From NCBI GenBank assembly GCA_046348225.1, contig JAXMEQ010000004.1, positions 186,001 through 250,000 of the forward strand: a DNA stretch of 64,000 nucleotides, in the 5' to 3' direction. Shown here piece after piece: positions 1 through 8,385 of this stretch. Origin of the DNA: JAXMEQ01 sp046348225. Its GTDB lineage: Bacteria; Pseudomonadota; Gammaproteobacteria; Burkholderiales; Burkholderiaceae_C. The notes under the pieces were generated by a model that was not told the origin of the DNA, did no database searches, and saw only the letters and a program-made list of their open reading frames with translations. Every line of letters starts with the position of its first letter. Within the stretch, counting starts at the first letter, position 1. The position numbers were made by a program, and so were the translations under genes.

Positions 1-642
1 CTGTGCTTCCGCCGCCTGACGGCCACGTCGCCCAACCTCGACATCTTTGAAGCGCGCGGCCTGATGGTCGCGTTCGGCCTGATGTTCCTGGTGCAGAACC
101 TGGTGAGCTACATCTGGGGCGGTGACCTGCGTGGCTACGACTTTCTGACCGACCCGGTGAAGATGGGCGGCGCCCAATTCGCGGGCAACAAGCTGCTGGT
201 GTTTGCACTGGCGCTGGTATTTGCCGGTGCGCTCATCGCGCTGCTGCGCATGACGCTGCTGGGCAAGGGCGTGCGCGCGCTGATGCAGTCGCCGGTGGGC
301 GCGCAGCTGGTGGGGATTGACACCAAACGCCTGCACCCGCTGATGTTCGGCATCGGCCTGGGGCTGTCGGGTGTGGCGGGCTGCCTGCTGTCCATGGCCT
401 ACACCATCAGCCCCTCCATGGGCGAGCCCTACACCGTGACGGCGCTGATCGTCATCACGCTGGGCGGCTTTGGCAGCATGGGCGGTGCGCTGGCGGGTGG
501 TCTGCTGCTGGGCGTGGTGGAAGCGGTGGGCATGCACTTCACCAACCCGTCGCTCAAGGCGCTGCTGTCGTACGTGGTGTTCATCGGGGTGCTGCTGTTG
601 CGGCCCGAAGGGCTGTTTGCCAGGAAGACGCGCAAGGCATGA
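1..642 (+). CDS. livH: Branched-chain amino acid ABC transporter permease LivH (5' end outside window)
   Basis: This is an inner-membrane permease of a Liv-type (HAAT) ABC importer. The reading frame is open from base 1, so the start lies upstream of the window. The visible 213 residues are hydrophobic with several membrane spans. They carry the LivH-like pattern of a small-residue-rich loop before ALRMTLLGKGVRAL and the Gly-rich stretch VITLGGFGSMGGALAGG near the C-terminus. Its stop overlaps the livM start by four bases (ATGA), so translation is probably coupled. The substrate could be an amino acid or an aromatic/carboxylic acid; the aldehyde dehydrogenase downstream slightly favours an aromatic compound, which is inference. 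A periplasmic binding protein (LivK) is not in view. Confidence 0.9.
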   Translation: MCFRRLTATSPNLDIFEARGLMVAFGLMFLVQNLVSYIWGGDLRGYDFLTDPVKMGGAQFAGNKLLVFALALVFAGALIALLRMTLLGKGVRALMQSPVGAQLVGIDTKRLHPLMFGIGLGLSGVAGCLLSMAYTISPSMGEPYTVTALIVITLGGFGSMGGALAGGLLLGVVEAVGMHFTNPSLKALLSYVVFIGVLLLRPEGLFARKTRKA

Positions 643-1667
643 CCGACCGCCAGATTCTCATTCGCGACCTGCTGGTCCTGTTCGGCCTGACGGGCTGGGC
701 GCTGTCGTTGCCGTATTACGGCAGCGAGTTCATGGTGTCCATGGCACTGACCTGCCTGATGTATGTGGCGCTGTCGTCGAGCTGGGGGCTGTTCTGCGGC
801 AGCACGCGCTACCTGTCGCTGGCGACCTCGGCGTTCTTTGGCATTGGCGCCTACACCAGCGCGCTGGCGCTGGAGAAGTTTGGCTGGGTCCAGTCCATCG
901 CGCTGGGCGCCGGCCTCGCCACCGTGGTGGCCGTGGTCATGGGCGCGGCCGTGCTGCACCTGCGCGGCACCTACTTTGCGGTGTTGACCTTTGGCATGAC
1001 CGAGCTGATCCGCCACGCCATCACCTACTGGGAAAAACAGGTCACGGGCACGGTGGGCCGGGTGCTGGCGGTGGTGCCCGAGCGCGACACGATCTATCTC
1101 ACGGTGTTGGTGCTGGCTGCTGGCACGGTGGCGCTGTCCATCGGCGTGCGGCGCACCCGCTTTGGGCTGGCGCTGATGGGCATTGGCGCCGACGAGCAGC
1201 GCGCGCAGACACTGGGCGTGAACACACGGCTCATCAAGATTGCGGGCTTTGCCATGACGGCGGCGGTGGCCGGTGCCGTGGGCGCGGCCATGTCCGTGCG
1301 CTGGACCTACATCGACCCGCACACCGTGTTCAACCCCTTCATTGGCTTCCAGACCGTGCTGATCGCGCTGATTGGCGGCGCCATCACGCTGTGGGGGCCG
1401 CTGATTGCGGCGGTGGTGTTCAGCCTGCTGGCCGAGACGCTGCGCCTCAAGGCGCCGCAGGTGTACATGATGTCGCTGGGCCTGCTGCTGATCTTGAGCG
1501 TGCTGTACCTGCCGGGGGGCCTGGCCTCGCTGCGTGCCGAGACCTTCAAGGGCTGGTGGCGCGATACCCGCAGCTGGGCCAGGGACCTGCGCTACAAATG
1601 GAGCGGTGACGAGGCGCGCGACAAGGCGCGCCGGAAGAAGCGCGAGCGGGAGGCCCGTCTTGTCTAG
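639..1667 (+). CDS. livM: Branched-chain amino acid ABC transporter permease LivM
   Basis: Second permease subunit of the Liv-type importer, 342 residues, the usual size for the family. It has about eight to nine hydrophobic segments and the LivM-type loop containing YFAVLTFGMTELIRH. The EAA-like region lies around RFGLALMGIGADEQRAQ. The C-terminal tail after the last span is long and very basic (RDKARRKKREREARLV). The start ATG overlaps the livH stop and the stop overlaps the livG start, which places it in the middle of a tightly coupled livHMGF operon. Confidence 0.92.
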   Translation: MTDRQILIRDLLVLFGLTGWALSLPYYGSEFMVSMALTCLMYVALSSSWGLFCGSTRYLSLATSAFFGIGAYTSALALEKFGWVQSIALGAGLATVVAVVMGAAVLHLRGTYFAVLTFGMTELIRHAITYWEKQVTGTVGRVLAVVPERDTIYLTVLVLAAGTVALSIGVRRTRFGLALMGIGADEQRAQTLGVNTRLIKIAGFAMTAAVAGAVGAAMSVRWTYIDPHTVFNPFIGFQTVLIALIGGAITLWGPLIAAVVFSLLAETLRLKAPQVYMMSLGLLLILSVLYLPGGLASLRAETFKGWWRDTRSWARDLRYKWSGDEARDKARRKKREREARLV

Positions 1668-2448
1668 CGCCACGAAAGTCCTCTTGGATGCGCAAGAGAT
1701 CACGGTCCGCTTCGGTGGCCTGGTGGCCGTGGACGCGGTGAGCGCCACGTTCACCGCGGGTGAGCTGGTGGGCATCATCGGCCCCAACGGCGCGGGCAAG
1801 ACGACCTTTTTCAACGCCATATCGGGTGTGCAGGTGCCCACGGCGGGCACGTTGGTGCTGGAGGGCCGCAGCCTGGCGGGCCAGCGGCCGCACCGCTTTG
1901 CAGCACGCGGGCTCGCGCGCACCTTCCAGACGCCACGCGTGTTTGCCGACATGCCTGTGCTCACCAACATCGAGTTCGGCCTGAAGTTTGCCGGGCGCCG
2001 GCCGCGCAAGTACTGGCTGTGGGGCGACGAGCAGGGCGTGCCCTGGGCGCTGCGCGATGCGCAGGGCATCCTGACGCTGATCGGCCTGAGCGAGCAGGCG
2101 GCGTTGCCGGCCTCCGCGCTGACGCCGTCGCAGCAGCGGCTGCTGGAGATCGGCATGGCGCTGGCCACGCGGCCGCGCATGCTGCTGCTCGACGAAGTGG
2201 CCGCCGGCCTGACCGAGGCCGAGATTGAAGAAATGGCGCGGCTGATTCGCCGCCTGCGCGACGAGCTGGACCTGACGGTGGTGTGGATCGAGCACGCCGT
2301 GACCACACTGCTGCGCCATGTGGAACGCGTGATCGTGCTGCACCAGGGCCGCAAGATTGCCGACGGCCCGCCCGCCGAAGTGGTGCGCAACGCCGAGGTG
2401 GTGGAAGCCTACCTGGGCGACGAAATGACGGACGAGGTGACCGCATGA
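1660..2448 (+). CDS. livG: ABC transporter ATP-binding protein LivG
   Basis: Cytoplasmic ATPase of the Liv importer, 262 residues. The Walker A motif GPNGAGKTT lies near residue 45, the Walker B LLLDEVAAGL lies near residue 180, and the family-typical long insert between them is present. The signature motif region reads TPSQQRLLEIGMAL instead of the classical LSGGQ, a known LivG variant. I chose the TTG at 1660 as start because a GGGAGG Shine-Dalgarno sits six bases upstream and it overlaps the end of livM by eight bases. No ATG exists near the expected N-terminus. The frame stays open further upstream, but that part reads as the livM tail in another frame. Confidence 0.88.
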   Translation: MSSATKVLLDAQEITVRFGGLVAVDAVSATFTAGELVGIIGPNGAGKTTFFNAISGVQVPTAGTLVLEGRSLAGQRPHRFAARGLARTFQTPRVFADMPVLTNIEFGLKFAGRRPRKYWLWGDEQGVPWALRDAQGILTLIGLSEQAALPASALTPSQQRLLEIGMALATRPRMLLLDEVAAGLTEAEIEEMARLIRRLRDELDLTVVWIEHAVTTLLRHVERVIVLHQGRKIADGPPAEVVRNAEVVEAYLGDEMTDEVTA

Positions 2449-3251
2449 TGTGGCACCGCCCCGGGTTCGTGCTGGGCGGCGGCCGCGAGGCGCAGCTGCG
2501 CGTGCGCAACCTCAGCGCCGGCTACGGCCCGATGCTGGTGTTGCGTGACATCTCGCTCGAAGTGAAGCCGGGCCTCACGGTCATCCTCGGCCCCAACGGC
2601 GCGGGCAAGACCACGCTGCTGCGCGCGCTCAACGGCCTGATCCCGCGCCTGGGCGAGGTGCTGCTGGACGGCGATGACCTGCCCGAGAAGACGCACGAAA
2701 TCGTCAAGGCCGGCGTGGCCCTGGTGGCCGAGGGCCGGCAGTTGTTCCCGCAGATGACGGTGACCGAGAACCTGGAGCTGGGCGGCTGGCTGGCGTCCAA
2801 GGCCGAGCGTGCCCGCCGGCTGGAGCAGGCCTTCAACGATTTCCCCAAGCTGCGCGAACGCGCCCAGCAGCTGGCGGGCACTATGAGCGGCGGCGAACAG
2901 CAGATGGTGGCCGTGGCCCGGGCCATGATGTGTGCCCCGCGCCTGCTGATGCTGGACGAGCCGTCGCTGGGCCTGGCGCCAAAAATGGTGGACGAGTTGC
3001 TGGGCATCGCCCGGCGCATTGCCAACGCTGGCACCACCGTGCTGATGGTGGAGCAGAACGTCAAGAAAGCACTGGCCGTGGCCGACCGCGGCTATGTGCT
3101 GGAGCGCGGCCAGCTGGTGGCCAGCGGCCCCGCGAAGCTGCTGGCCCGGTCGACCGTGGTGCGTGAGGCGTATCTCGGCGCGGCCAGCAGCGACACCACC
3201 ACTGCCGCACGCGCGGTATCTGTTCGCCCCGAGCCCGAGCGGGTGAGTTAA
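2445..3251 (+). CDS. livF: ABC transporter ATP-binding protein LivF
   Basis: Second ATPase of the importer, 268 residues. Walker A GPNGAGKTT, signature MSGGEQQMVAVARAM and Walker B LLMLDEPSLGLAP are all intact. The start is ATG at 2445, overlapping the livG stop; a second ATG follows directly at 2448. About 15 residues at the N-terminus and 20 at the C-terminus (rich in Thr, Ala and Arg) extend beyond the typical LivF length of roughly 235. It closes the transporter operon, and the aldehyde dehydrogenase gene follows after 20 bases on the same strand. Confidence 0.9.
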   Translation: MMWHRPGFVLGGGREAQLRVRNLSAGYGPMLVLRDISLEVKPGLTVILGPNGAGKTTLLRALNGLIPRLGEVLLDGDDLPEKTHEIVKAGVALVAEGRQLFPQMTVTENLELGGWLASKAERARRLEQAFNDFPKLRERAQQLAGTMSGGEQQMVAVARAMMCAPRLLMLDEPSLGLAPKMVDELLGIARRIANAGTTVLMVEQNVKKALAVADRGYVLERGQLVASGPAKLLARSTVVREAYLGAASSDTTTAARAVSVRPEPERVS

Positions 3252-3271
3252 CCGATTTCCGGAGAATTGAA

Positions 3272-4726
3272 ATGTCTGACCTGTCCATGCTCATCAACGG
3301 CCTGAAAGTCACGGCCGAAAAGAACGCCACCTTCGAGCGCCGCAACCCGCTCGACGGCACTGTGGCCACGCGCGCACCGGCGGCCTCACCGGCCGATGCA
3401 GTGATGGCGGTGGAAGCGGCTGCCGAGGCCTTCCGTACCTGGGGCGAGACCGGCCCCGGCGAGCGCCGCGCGCTGCTGCTCAAGGCCGCCGACAAGCTCG
3501 AGGCCAAGCTGCCGCAGTTCATTGACGCCGTGGCTGCCGAAACCGGCGCCACCGGCATGTGGGCCGGTTTCAATGTGATGCTGGCCGCCGGCATGATCCG
3601 CGAGGCGGCGTCGCTCACCACCCAGGTGGCGGGCGAGGTGATCCCGTCGGACGTGCCCGGCAGCCTGGCCATGGGCATCCGCCAGCCGGCCGGTGTGGTG
3701 CTGGGCATTGCACCGTGGAACGCGCCCATCATCCTCGGCGTGCGCGCCATCTGCGTGCCGCTGGCCTGTGGCAACACCGTCATCCTGAAAGGCAGCGAGA
3801 ACTGCCCGCGCACCCACCAGCTCATCGTGGAGTCGTTCCAGGACGCGGGCTTTCCGGCCGGGGTGGTCAACTACATCACCAATGCCCCGGCCGATGCCGG
3901 CGCGGTGGTGGAGGCGATGGTGGCGCACCCGGCGGTGCGGCGCGTCAACTTCACGGGCAGCACGCGCGTGGGCAAGCTGATCGCCATGACCTGCGCCAAG
4001 TACCTCAAGCCGGTGGTGCTGGAGCTGGGCGGCAAGGCGCCGCTGGTGGTGCTGGACGATGCGGATGTGGAGGACGCGGTGAATGGCGCGGCCTTCGGCT
4101 GCTTTGCCAACAGCGGCCAGATCTGCATGAGCACCGAGCGCATCATCGTCGACCAGAAGATCGCCGACGAGTTTGCCAAGAAGTTCGCCGACAAGGCCCG
4201 CAACCTGCCGCTGGGCGACCCGCGCAAGCCGGAGCCGGTGGTGCTGGGCAGCGTGATCGGCATGAGCACGGTGGAGCACTGCAATGCGCTGGTGGACGAC
4301 GCGCTGGCCAAGGGCGCCAGGCTGCTATGCGGCGGCAAGGCCGACAGCACGCTGATGCCCGCCACGGTGCTGGACCATGTGACGCCGGCCATGCGCATCT
4401 ACCACGAGGAAACCTTCGGCCCGGTGAAGTGCATCGTGCGCGTGAAGAACACCGAAGAAGCCATCGCCTGCGCCAACGACAACGAGTACGGCCTGTCAGC
4501 GGCCGTGTTCGGCAAGGACATTGCGCGCGCCTTCAACGTGGCGCGCAAGATCGACAGCGGCATCTGCCATGTGAACGGTCCGACGGTGCACGACGAGGCG
4601 CAAATGCCGTTTGGCGGCGTCAAGGGCTCGGGCATTGGCCGCTTTGGCGGCAAGGCTGGCATTGCCGAGTTCACCGAGCTGCGCTGGGTGACGGTGCAGA
4701 CCACGCCGCGGCACTACCCGTTCTGA
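3272..4726 (+). CDS. Aldehyde dehydrogenase, vanillin/salicylaldehyde dehydrogenase-like
   Basis: NAD(P)+-dependent aldehyde dehydrogenase, 484 residues, full length for the superfamily. The catalytic Cys lies in NSGQICMSTERI and the general-base Glu in LELGGKAP. The cofactor-site pattern NFTGSTRVG and the C-terminal PFGGVKGSGIGRFGG are also present. The overall pattern (IAPWNAPIILGVRAI, ending RHYPF) resembles vanillin, benzaldehyde and salicylaldehyde dehydrogenases, so an aromatic aldehyde is the likely substrate, though the precise one cannot be read from sequence. A GGAG Shine-Dalgarno precedes the ATG. It lies 20 bases after livF, suggesting that uptake and oxidation of an aromatic acid or aldehyde are co-expressed. 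Confidence 0.88.
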   Translation: MSDLSMLINGLKVTAEKNATFERRNPLDGTVATRAPAASPADAVMAVEAAAEAFRTWGETGPGERRALLLKAADKLEAKLPQFIDAVAAETGATGMWAGFNVMLAAGMIREAASLTTQVAGEVIPSDVPGSLAMGIRQPAGVVLGIAPWNAPIILGVRAICVPLACGNTVILKGSENCPRTHQLIVESFQDAGFPAGVVNYITNAPADAGAVVEAMVAHPAVRRVNFTGSTRVGKLIAMTCAKYLKPVVLELGGKAPLVVLDDADVEDAVNGAAFGCFANSGQICMSTERIIVDQKIADEFAKKFADKARNLPLGDPRKPEPVVLGSVIGMSTVEHCNALVDDALAKGARLLCGGKADSTLMPATVLDHVTPAMRIYHEETFGPVKCIVRVKNTEEAIACANDNEYGLSAAVFGKDIARAFNVARKIDSGICHVNGPTVHDEAQMPFGGVKGSGIGRFGGKAGIAEFTELRWVTVQTTPRHYPF

Positions 4727-4980
4727 GCGGGTCCGGTCAGCGTCTCCAGCCGGGCGAGCCAGGCCATGGCGTGGCCGGTGGAGGTGCCGCACATGTCCAA
4801 TGACGGCTGCAGGCCGCTGCACACCGCTGGCCGCCCGGGCTGCCCGAAAATGCGGCAGCGGTTGCCGTCGTCGAGCTGCACGCAGCGCACGCCGGCGGGC
4901 TTGCCCTGCGGCATGCCGGGGATCGGCGAGCTGATGGAGGGCGCGATGCAGCAGGCGCCGCAGCCGGCACGGCATTCCAT
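4714..4980 (-). CDS. YkgJ-family cysteine-cluster protein
   Basis: Small protein of 88 residues with conserved cysteines in MECRAGCGACC at the N-terminus, then C33 (RCVQ), C42 (RCRIFGQ), C54 (VCSG) and C63 (MCGT). This is the pattern of the YkgJ zinc/iron-chelating family, of unknown biochemical role. The 3' end overlaps the convergent aldehyde dehydrogenase by 13 bases. The ATG directly follows a copy of the dispersed palindromic repeat (4983-5031), whose end ATAGCAT abuts the start codon. I see no Shine-Dalgarno at the usual distance. Confidence 0.75.
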   Translation of the reverse strand: MECRAGCGACCIAPSISSPIPGMPQGKPAGVRCVQLDDGNRCRIFGQPGRPAVCSGLQPSLDMCGTSTGHAMAWLARLETLTGPAQNG

Positions 4981-4982
4981 AT

Positions 4983-5031
4983 GCTATTGATTTTGTAGCG
5001 GCTTACGCAGGCTGCAAGCGGGCTGCAGCCC
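4983..5031. repeat. Dispersed palindromic repeat, copy 1
   Basis: Copy of the roughly 50-base element that recurs eight times in this window. The core is GCTATTGATTTTGTAGC, followed by GGCTTACGCAG and the distal arm GCGGGCTGCAGCC. It covers the last residues and the TAA stop of the FMN reductase (5003-5584, minus) and touches the start codon of the YkgJ-type gene. Confidence 0.85.
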
Positions 5032-5584
5032 AAATGACCTGGTCAATCACGGCCTGCACGCTGTGCCGGGCGCGCTCGTCCTTGAGGGCGCCTTGCGCGT
5101 CAAACGCATCGCCCGCGCGGCCCAGCGCAAAGTTTTTGGGGGCCAGCCAGCACTCCAGGTTGATCAGCAGCGGCGCCAGGTGGCTTTGCGAGCGCAGGCC
5201 GCCCAGGGCGCCAGGCGATGCGCTGAGCACGCCCACCACCTTGCCGCGCGACGACTTCATGCCGTCGTTCCAGTCCGGGTGGCCCTTGACCGGGCTGGAC
5301 ACCCAGTCCAGCGTGTTCTTGAGCAGGGCCGGGTAGCTGGCGTTGTACTCGGGCGTGCAGATGATCCAGGCCGGGTGCTCATGGAGCACCTGCTTGAGGC
5401 GGATGACGTCGGCCGGCGTGCCCTGCGCTTCGAGGTCGGCGTTGTACATGGGCACGTCAAAGTCGGCCAGCTCGAGGTGCGTCACCTCGGCGCCGCTGGC
5501 CCGGGCCATGGCGGCGGCGGCACGTGCCAACTGGCGGTTGTACGAGTTCTGACGGGTGCTGCCCGCAAATACGAGGAGTTTCAT
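5003..5584 (-). CDS. NADPH-dependent FMN reductase family protein
   Basis: Flavodoxin-fold NAD(P)H:FMN oxidoreductase, 193 residues. The N-terminal MKLLVFAGSTRQNSYNRQLA is the phosphate-binding loop of the family. TPEYNASYPALLKNTLDWVS is the hallmark motif that stacks on the flavin. The start at 5584 is the first ATG giving a full flavodoxin fold; the frame is open upstream but lacks similarity there. The last residues (AAARLQPA) and the stop are encoded by repeat copy 1, so the natural C-terminus seems to have been replaced by the repeat. The gene is divergent from the toxin-antitoxin pair. Confidence 0.85.
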   Translation of the reverse strand: MKLLVFAGSTRQNSYNRQLARAAAAMARASGAEVTHLELADFDVPMYNADLEAQGTPADVIRLKQVLHEHPAWIICTPEYNASYPALLKNTLDWVSSPVKGHPDWNDGMKSSRGKVVGVLSASPGALGGLRSQSHLAPLLINLECWLAPKNFALGRAGDAFDAQGALKDERARHSVQAVIDQVIWAAARLQPA

Positions 5585-5646
5585 GGCCCTGATTGCAACA
5601 CAGGCCGGCGCAGGATTCCTGCAGCCGGGCCAGGTGTCGGCTAAAA

Positions 5647-5670
5647 TGTACAAAACTCCCGATTTGTACA
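5647..5670. promoter_or_regulatory. Perfect inverted repeat, likely antitoxin autoregulatory operator
   Basis: TGTACAAA and TTTGTACA are perfect inverted copies separated by eight bases. They end two bases before the ATG at 5673. The sequence TAAAAT at 5642-5647 could be a -10 element overlapped by the operator. Phd/YefM-type antitoxins commonly repress their own promoter through such palindromes, so this is the probable binding site for the protein encoded at 5673-5915. Confidence 0.6.
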
Positions 5671-5672
5671 GA

Positions 5673-5915
5673 ATGCACACATTGCCTTTGAGTGAATTCC
5701 GCGCCAACGCCTCTGCCATGCTGGACCTGGTGGAGCGGGGCGAAACCGTGCGCATCATGCGCCACGGCAAGCCGGTGGCCGACCTCGTGCCGGTGCGGGA
5801 TGAAGCCCCGGTGCGCCAGCCGAGCTGGAAGCAGCCGTTCGAGCCGGTGCAGTTGCCGCCCGGTGTGTCGCTGTCGCAGGCGGTGCTGGACGAGCGCGAC
5901 GAGGCCACATGGTGA
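5673..5915 (+). CDS. Type II antitoxin, Phd/YefM family
   Basis: Antitoxin of 80 residues with the Phd/YefM N-terminal DNA-binding pattern: LSEFRANASAMLDLVERGE, then VRIMRHGKPVADLVPV. The C-terminal part, rich in Pro and acidic residues, would wrap the toxin. The ATG at 5673 fits the family N-terminus. An in-frame ATG at 5646 would put the inverted repeat inside the coding region, so I prefer 5673. Its stop overlaps the PIN-domain toxin start by seven bases, typical of a co-translated toxin-antitoxin operon. Confidence 0.82.
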   Translation: MHTLPLSEFRANASAMLDLVERGETVRIMRHGKPVADLVPVRDEAPVRQPSWKQPFEPVQLPPGVSLSQAVLDERDEATW

Positions 5916-6403
5916 CGGCCCGGGCGTCCCGTCCGGTGGCGCGCGACGGCGGGCTGCGTGTGATGTTCGACGCCTCGGCCCTGACCAAGCGCTACGCGGC
6001 CGAGGCCGGGCGCGAGCGCGTGCTGGCGCTGTTTGAGGCGGCTGACGAACTGGTGGTGGCCGCACATTGCCAGACGGAAGTGGCGTCGGCCCTGTTGCGC
6101 CGCAAGCGCGAGGGCGTGCTGGCGCAGGCCGAGTACGAGCGCGCGTGGGAGGCCGCCCGGCGCGACGTGGCCGACATGACCCGCGTGGCACTGGACGCGC
6201 ATGTTGAACGGTTTGCCGTGGCGGCCATGGAGCATGGCCCGCTGCGGGCGATGGACGCGCTGCATGTCGGCAGTGCGCTGGTGGCGCGGGTGGACCTGTT
6301 CGTCACCGCCGACCGGCGGCAGGCGCAGGTGGCCCGTGGCCTGGGTCTGCAGACCGAGCTGGTGAATGGAGACCCGTTGCCGGGTGGATTGGTGACAACA
6401 TGA
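5909..6403 (+). CDS. PIN-domain ribonuclease toxin, VapC-like
   Basis: PIN-domain protein of 164 residues, a likely Mg2+-dependent RNase. The acidic active-site residues are in place: Asp in MFDASALTKRY, Glu in TEVASALLRR, Asp in MDALHVGSAL and Asp in FVTADRRQ. About 18 residues precede the first conserved strand, so translation could also start at the internal ATG of MFDASAL; the overlap with the antitoxin supports 5909. The stop overlaps the mnmG start (ATGA), so the toxin reading frame runs straight into a housekeeping tRNA-modification gene. Confidence 0.8.
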   Translation: MVTARASRPVARDGGLRVMFDASALTKRYAAEAGRERVLALFEAADELVVAAHCQTEVASALLRRKREGVLAQAEYERAWEAARRDVADMTRVALDAHVERFAVAAMEHGPLRAMDALHVGSALVARVDLFVTADRRQAQVARGLGLQTELVNGDPLPGGLVTT

Positions 6404-8385
6404 AATACCCCGAAGAATTTGACGTGATCGTGGTCGGTGGCGGCCATGCCGGCACCGAGGCCGCGCTGGCCGCGGCCCGCATGGGCGCCAAGACGCTGCT
6501 GCTGACGCACAACATCGAGACGCTGGGCCAGATGAGCTGCAACCCCAGCATTGGCGGCATCGGCAAGGGCCACCTGGTGAAAGAGGTGGACGCGCTCGGC
6601 GGCGCCATGGGCATCGCCACGGACGAGGGCGGCATCCAGTTCCGCATTCTCAACAGCTCCAAGGGCCCGGCGGTGCGCGCCACCCGGGCCCAGGCCGACC
6701 GCATTCTGTACAAGGCCGCCATCCGCCGCCGGATTGAAAACCAGCCCAACCTCACACTGTTCCAGCAGGCGGTGGACGACCTGATGGTGGAGGGCGATGG
6801 CGACGGCGCCCGGGTGGTGGGCGCCGTGACGCAGGTCGGCATCCGCTTCCGCGGCCGCACCGTGGTGCTGACGGCGGGCACCTTTCTGGACGGCAAGATC
6901 CATGTGGGGCTGAACAACTATGCGGCCGGCCGGGCCGGCGACCCGCCGGCGGTGAGCCTGAGCGCACGCCTGAAAGAGCTGAAGCTGCCGCAGGGCCGCC
7001 TGAAAACCGGCACGCCACCGCGGCTGGATGGCCGCACGATTGACTTCAGCCGGTGCACGCCGCAGCCGGGCGACGGCATGCCTGGCGGGCTGCCCGGGCC
7101 GGTGCCGGTGTTCAGCTTCATGGGGAATGTGGGCATGCACCCGCAGCAGGTGCCATGCTGGATCACCCACACCAACGAGCGCACGCACGAGATCATCCGC
7201 TCCGGTTTTGACCGCAGCCCGATGTTCACCGGCAAGATCGAGGGCGTGGGCCCGCGCTACTGCCCGAGCGTGGAAGACAAGATCAACCGCTTTGCCGACA
7301 AGGACAGTCACCAGATTTTTCTGGAGCCCGAGGGCCTGACGACGCACGAGATCTACCCCAACGGCATTTCCACCAGCCTGCCGTTTGACATCCAGTACGC
7401 GCTGGTGCGTTCCATGCCCGGGCTGGAGAACGCGCACATCCTGCGGCCGGGCTACGCCATCGAGTACGACTACTTTGACCCGCGGTCGCTCAAAAGCAGC
7501 TTTGAGACGAAGCAGATCGGCGGCCTGTTCTTTGCCGGCCAGATCAACGGCACCACCGGTTACGAAGAGGCGGCGGCCCAGGGCCTGTTTGCCGGCATCA
7601 ATGCCGCGCTGCAGTGCCGGGGCGAAGAGGCCTGGCTGCCGCGCCGCGACGAGGCCTACCTGGGTGTGCTGGTGGACGACCTGATCACCAAGGGCGTGAC
7701 CGAGCCCTACCGCATGTTCACCAGCCGGGCCGAGTTCCGCCTGCAGCTGCGCGAGGACAACGCCGACATGCGCCTGACCGAGCACGGCCGCCGGCTGGGA
7801 CTGGTGGACGACGCCCGCTGGGACGCCTTCAACCGCAAGCGCGACGCTGTTTCACGTGAAACAGCGCGGCTGGCGGCCACCTGGGTCAACCCGCGCAACC
7901 TGCCGGCCGCCGAGTCCGAGCGGGTGCTGGGCAAGGCGATTGAGCACGAATACAACCTCGCCGACCTGCTGCGCCGGCCGGACGTGACCTATGCCGGGCT
8001 GATGAGCCTGGACGGCGGCAAATACGCCATCGCCGACGTTTCACGTGAAACACTCGGTGAGCTGCACGGGCCCGTGGTAGAGCAGATCGAGATTGCGGCC
8101 AAATACTCGGGCTACATCGAGCGGCAGAAGGGCGAGGTCGAGCGCGCCGCCCACTATGAAAACCTCAAACTCCCCGCCGAGCTGGACTACGGTCAGGTCA
8201 CGGCGCTGAGCTTTGAAGTCCGGCAAAAGCTCAGCAAGCACCGGCCCGAAACACTGGGCATGGCCTCGCGCATCTCGGGCGTCACGCCGGCGGCCATCTC
8301 GCTGCTCCTGGTGCATCTGAAGAAAAGCCGGTTCAAGGGCTTCGACGCGCTGCCCGCCAACGACGCGGACAAGGCGGCTGCCTGA
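6400..8385 (+). CDS. mnmG: tRNA uridine 5-carboxymethylaminomethyl modification enzyme MnmG (GidA)
   Basis: FAD-dependent subunit of the MnmE-MnmG complex that modifies the wobble uridine U34 of certain tRNAs. At 661 residues it is full length. The N-terminal FAD motif VVGGGHAGTEAALAAARMG is followed by MSCNPSIGGIGKGHLVKEVD, then by GTFLDGKIHVG and the FAGQINGTTGYEEAAAQG block. The C-terminal helical domain is intact. Two parS-like sequences lie inside the gene, each translated as VSRET. The start overlaps the VapC-type toxin stop and the stop overlaps rsmG, giving an unbroken co-translated string. Confidence 0.97.
   Translation: MKYPEEFDVIVVGGGHAGTEAALAAARMGAKTLLLTHNIETLGQMSCNPSIGGIGKGHLVKEVDALGGAMGIATDEGGIQFRILNSSKGPAVRATRAQADRILYKAAIRRRIENQPNLTLFQQAVDDLMVEGDGDGARVVGAVTQVGIRFRGRTVVLTAGTFLDGKIHVGLNNYAAGRAGDPPAVSLSARLKELKLPQGRLKTGTPPRLDGRTIDFSRCTPQPGDGMPGGLPGPVPVFSFMGNVGMHPQQVPCWITHTNERTHEIIRSGFDRSPMFTGKIEGVGPRYCPSVEDKINRFADKDSHQIFLEPEGLTTHEIYPNGISTSLPFDIQYALVRSMPGLENAHILRPGYAIEYDYFDPRSLKSSFETKQIGGLFFAGQINGTTGYEEAAAQGLFAGINAALQCRGEEAWLPRRDEAYLGVLVDDLITKGVTEPYRMFTSRAEFRLQLREDNADMRLTEHGRRLGLVDDARWDAFNRKRDAVSRETARLAATWVNPRNLPAAESERVLGKAIEHEYNLADLLRRPDVTYAGLMSLDGGKYAIADVSRETLGELHGPVVEQIEIAAKYSGYIERQKGEVERAAHYENLKLPAELDYGQVTALSFEVRQKLSKHRPETLGMASRISGVTPAAISLLLVHLKKSRFKGFDALPANDADKAAA
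7848..7863. promoter_or_regulatory. parS centromere site 1 (inside mnmG)
   Basis: The 16-mer TGTTTCACGTGAAACA is a perfect palindrome and matches the widely conserved chromosomal parS consensus bound by ParB. It lies about 1.9 kb upstream of parA and is translated as part of VSRET in MnmG. Confidence 0.93.
8037..8052. promoter_or_regulatory. parS centromere site 2 (inside mnmG)
   Basis: CGTTTCACGTGAAACA differs from the parS 16-mer only in its first base. It lies 174 bases from the end of site 1 and also encodes VSRET in MnmG. Confidence 0.88.

Noticed and set aside
429..2390. Minus-strand open frame of 653 codons opposite livM and livG
   Set aside because: Composition is Ser/Arg/His-rich with no motif; the plus-strand transporter genes are unambiguous.
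5992..7785. Long minus-strand open frame of 597 codons opposite mnmG
   Set aside because: It is an antisense shadow of GC-rich mnmG coding, rich in His, Arg, Gln and Ala, with no domain and no ribosome site.
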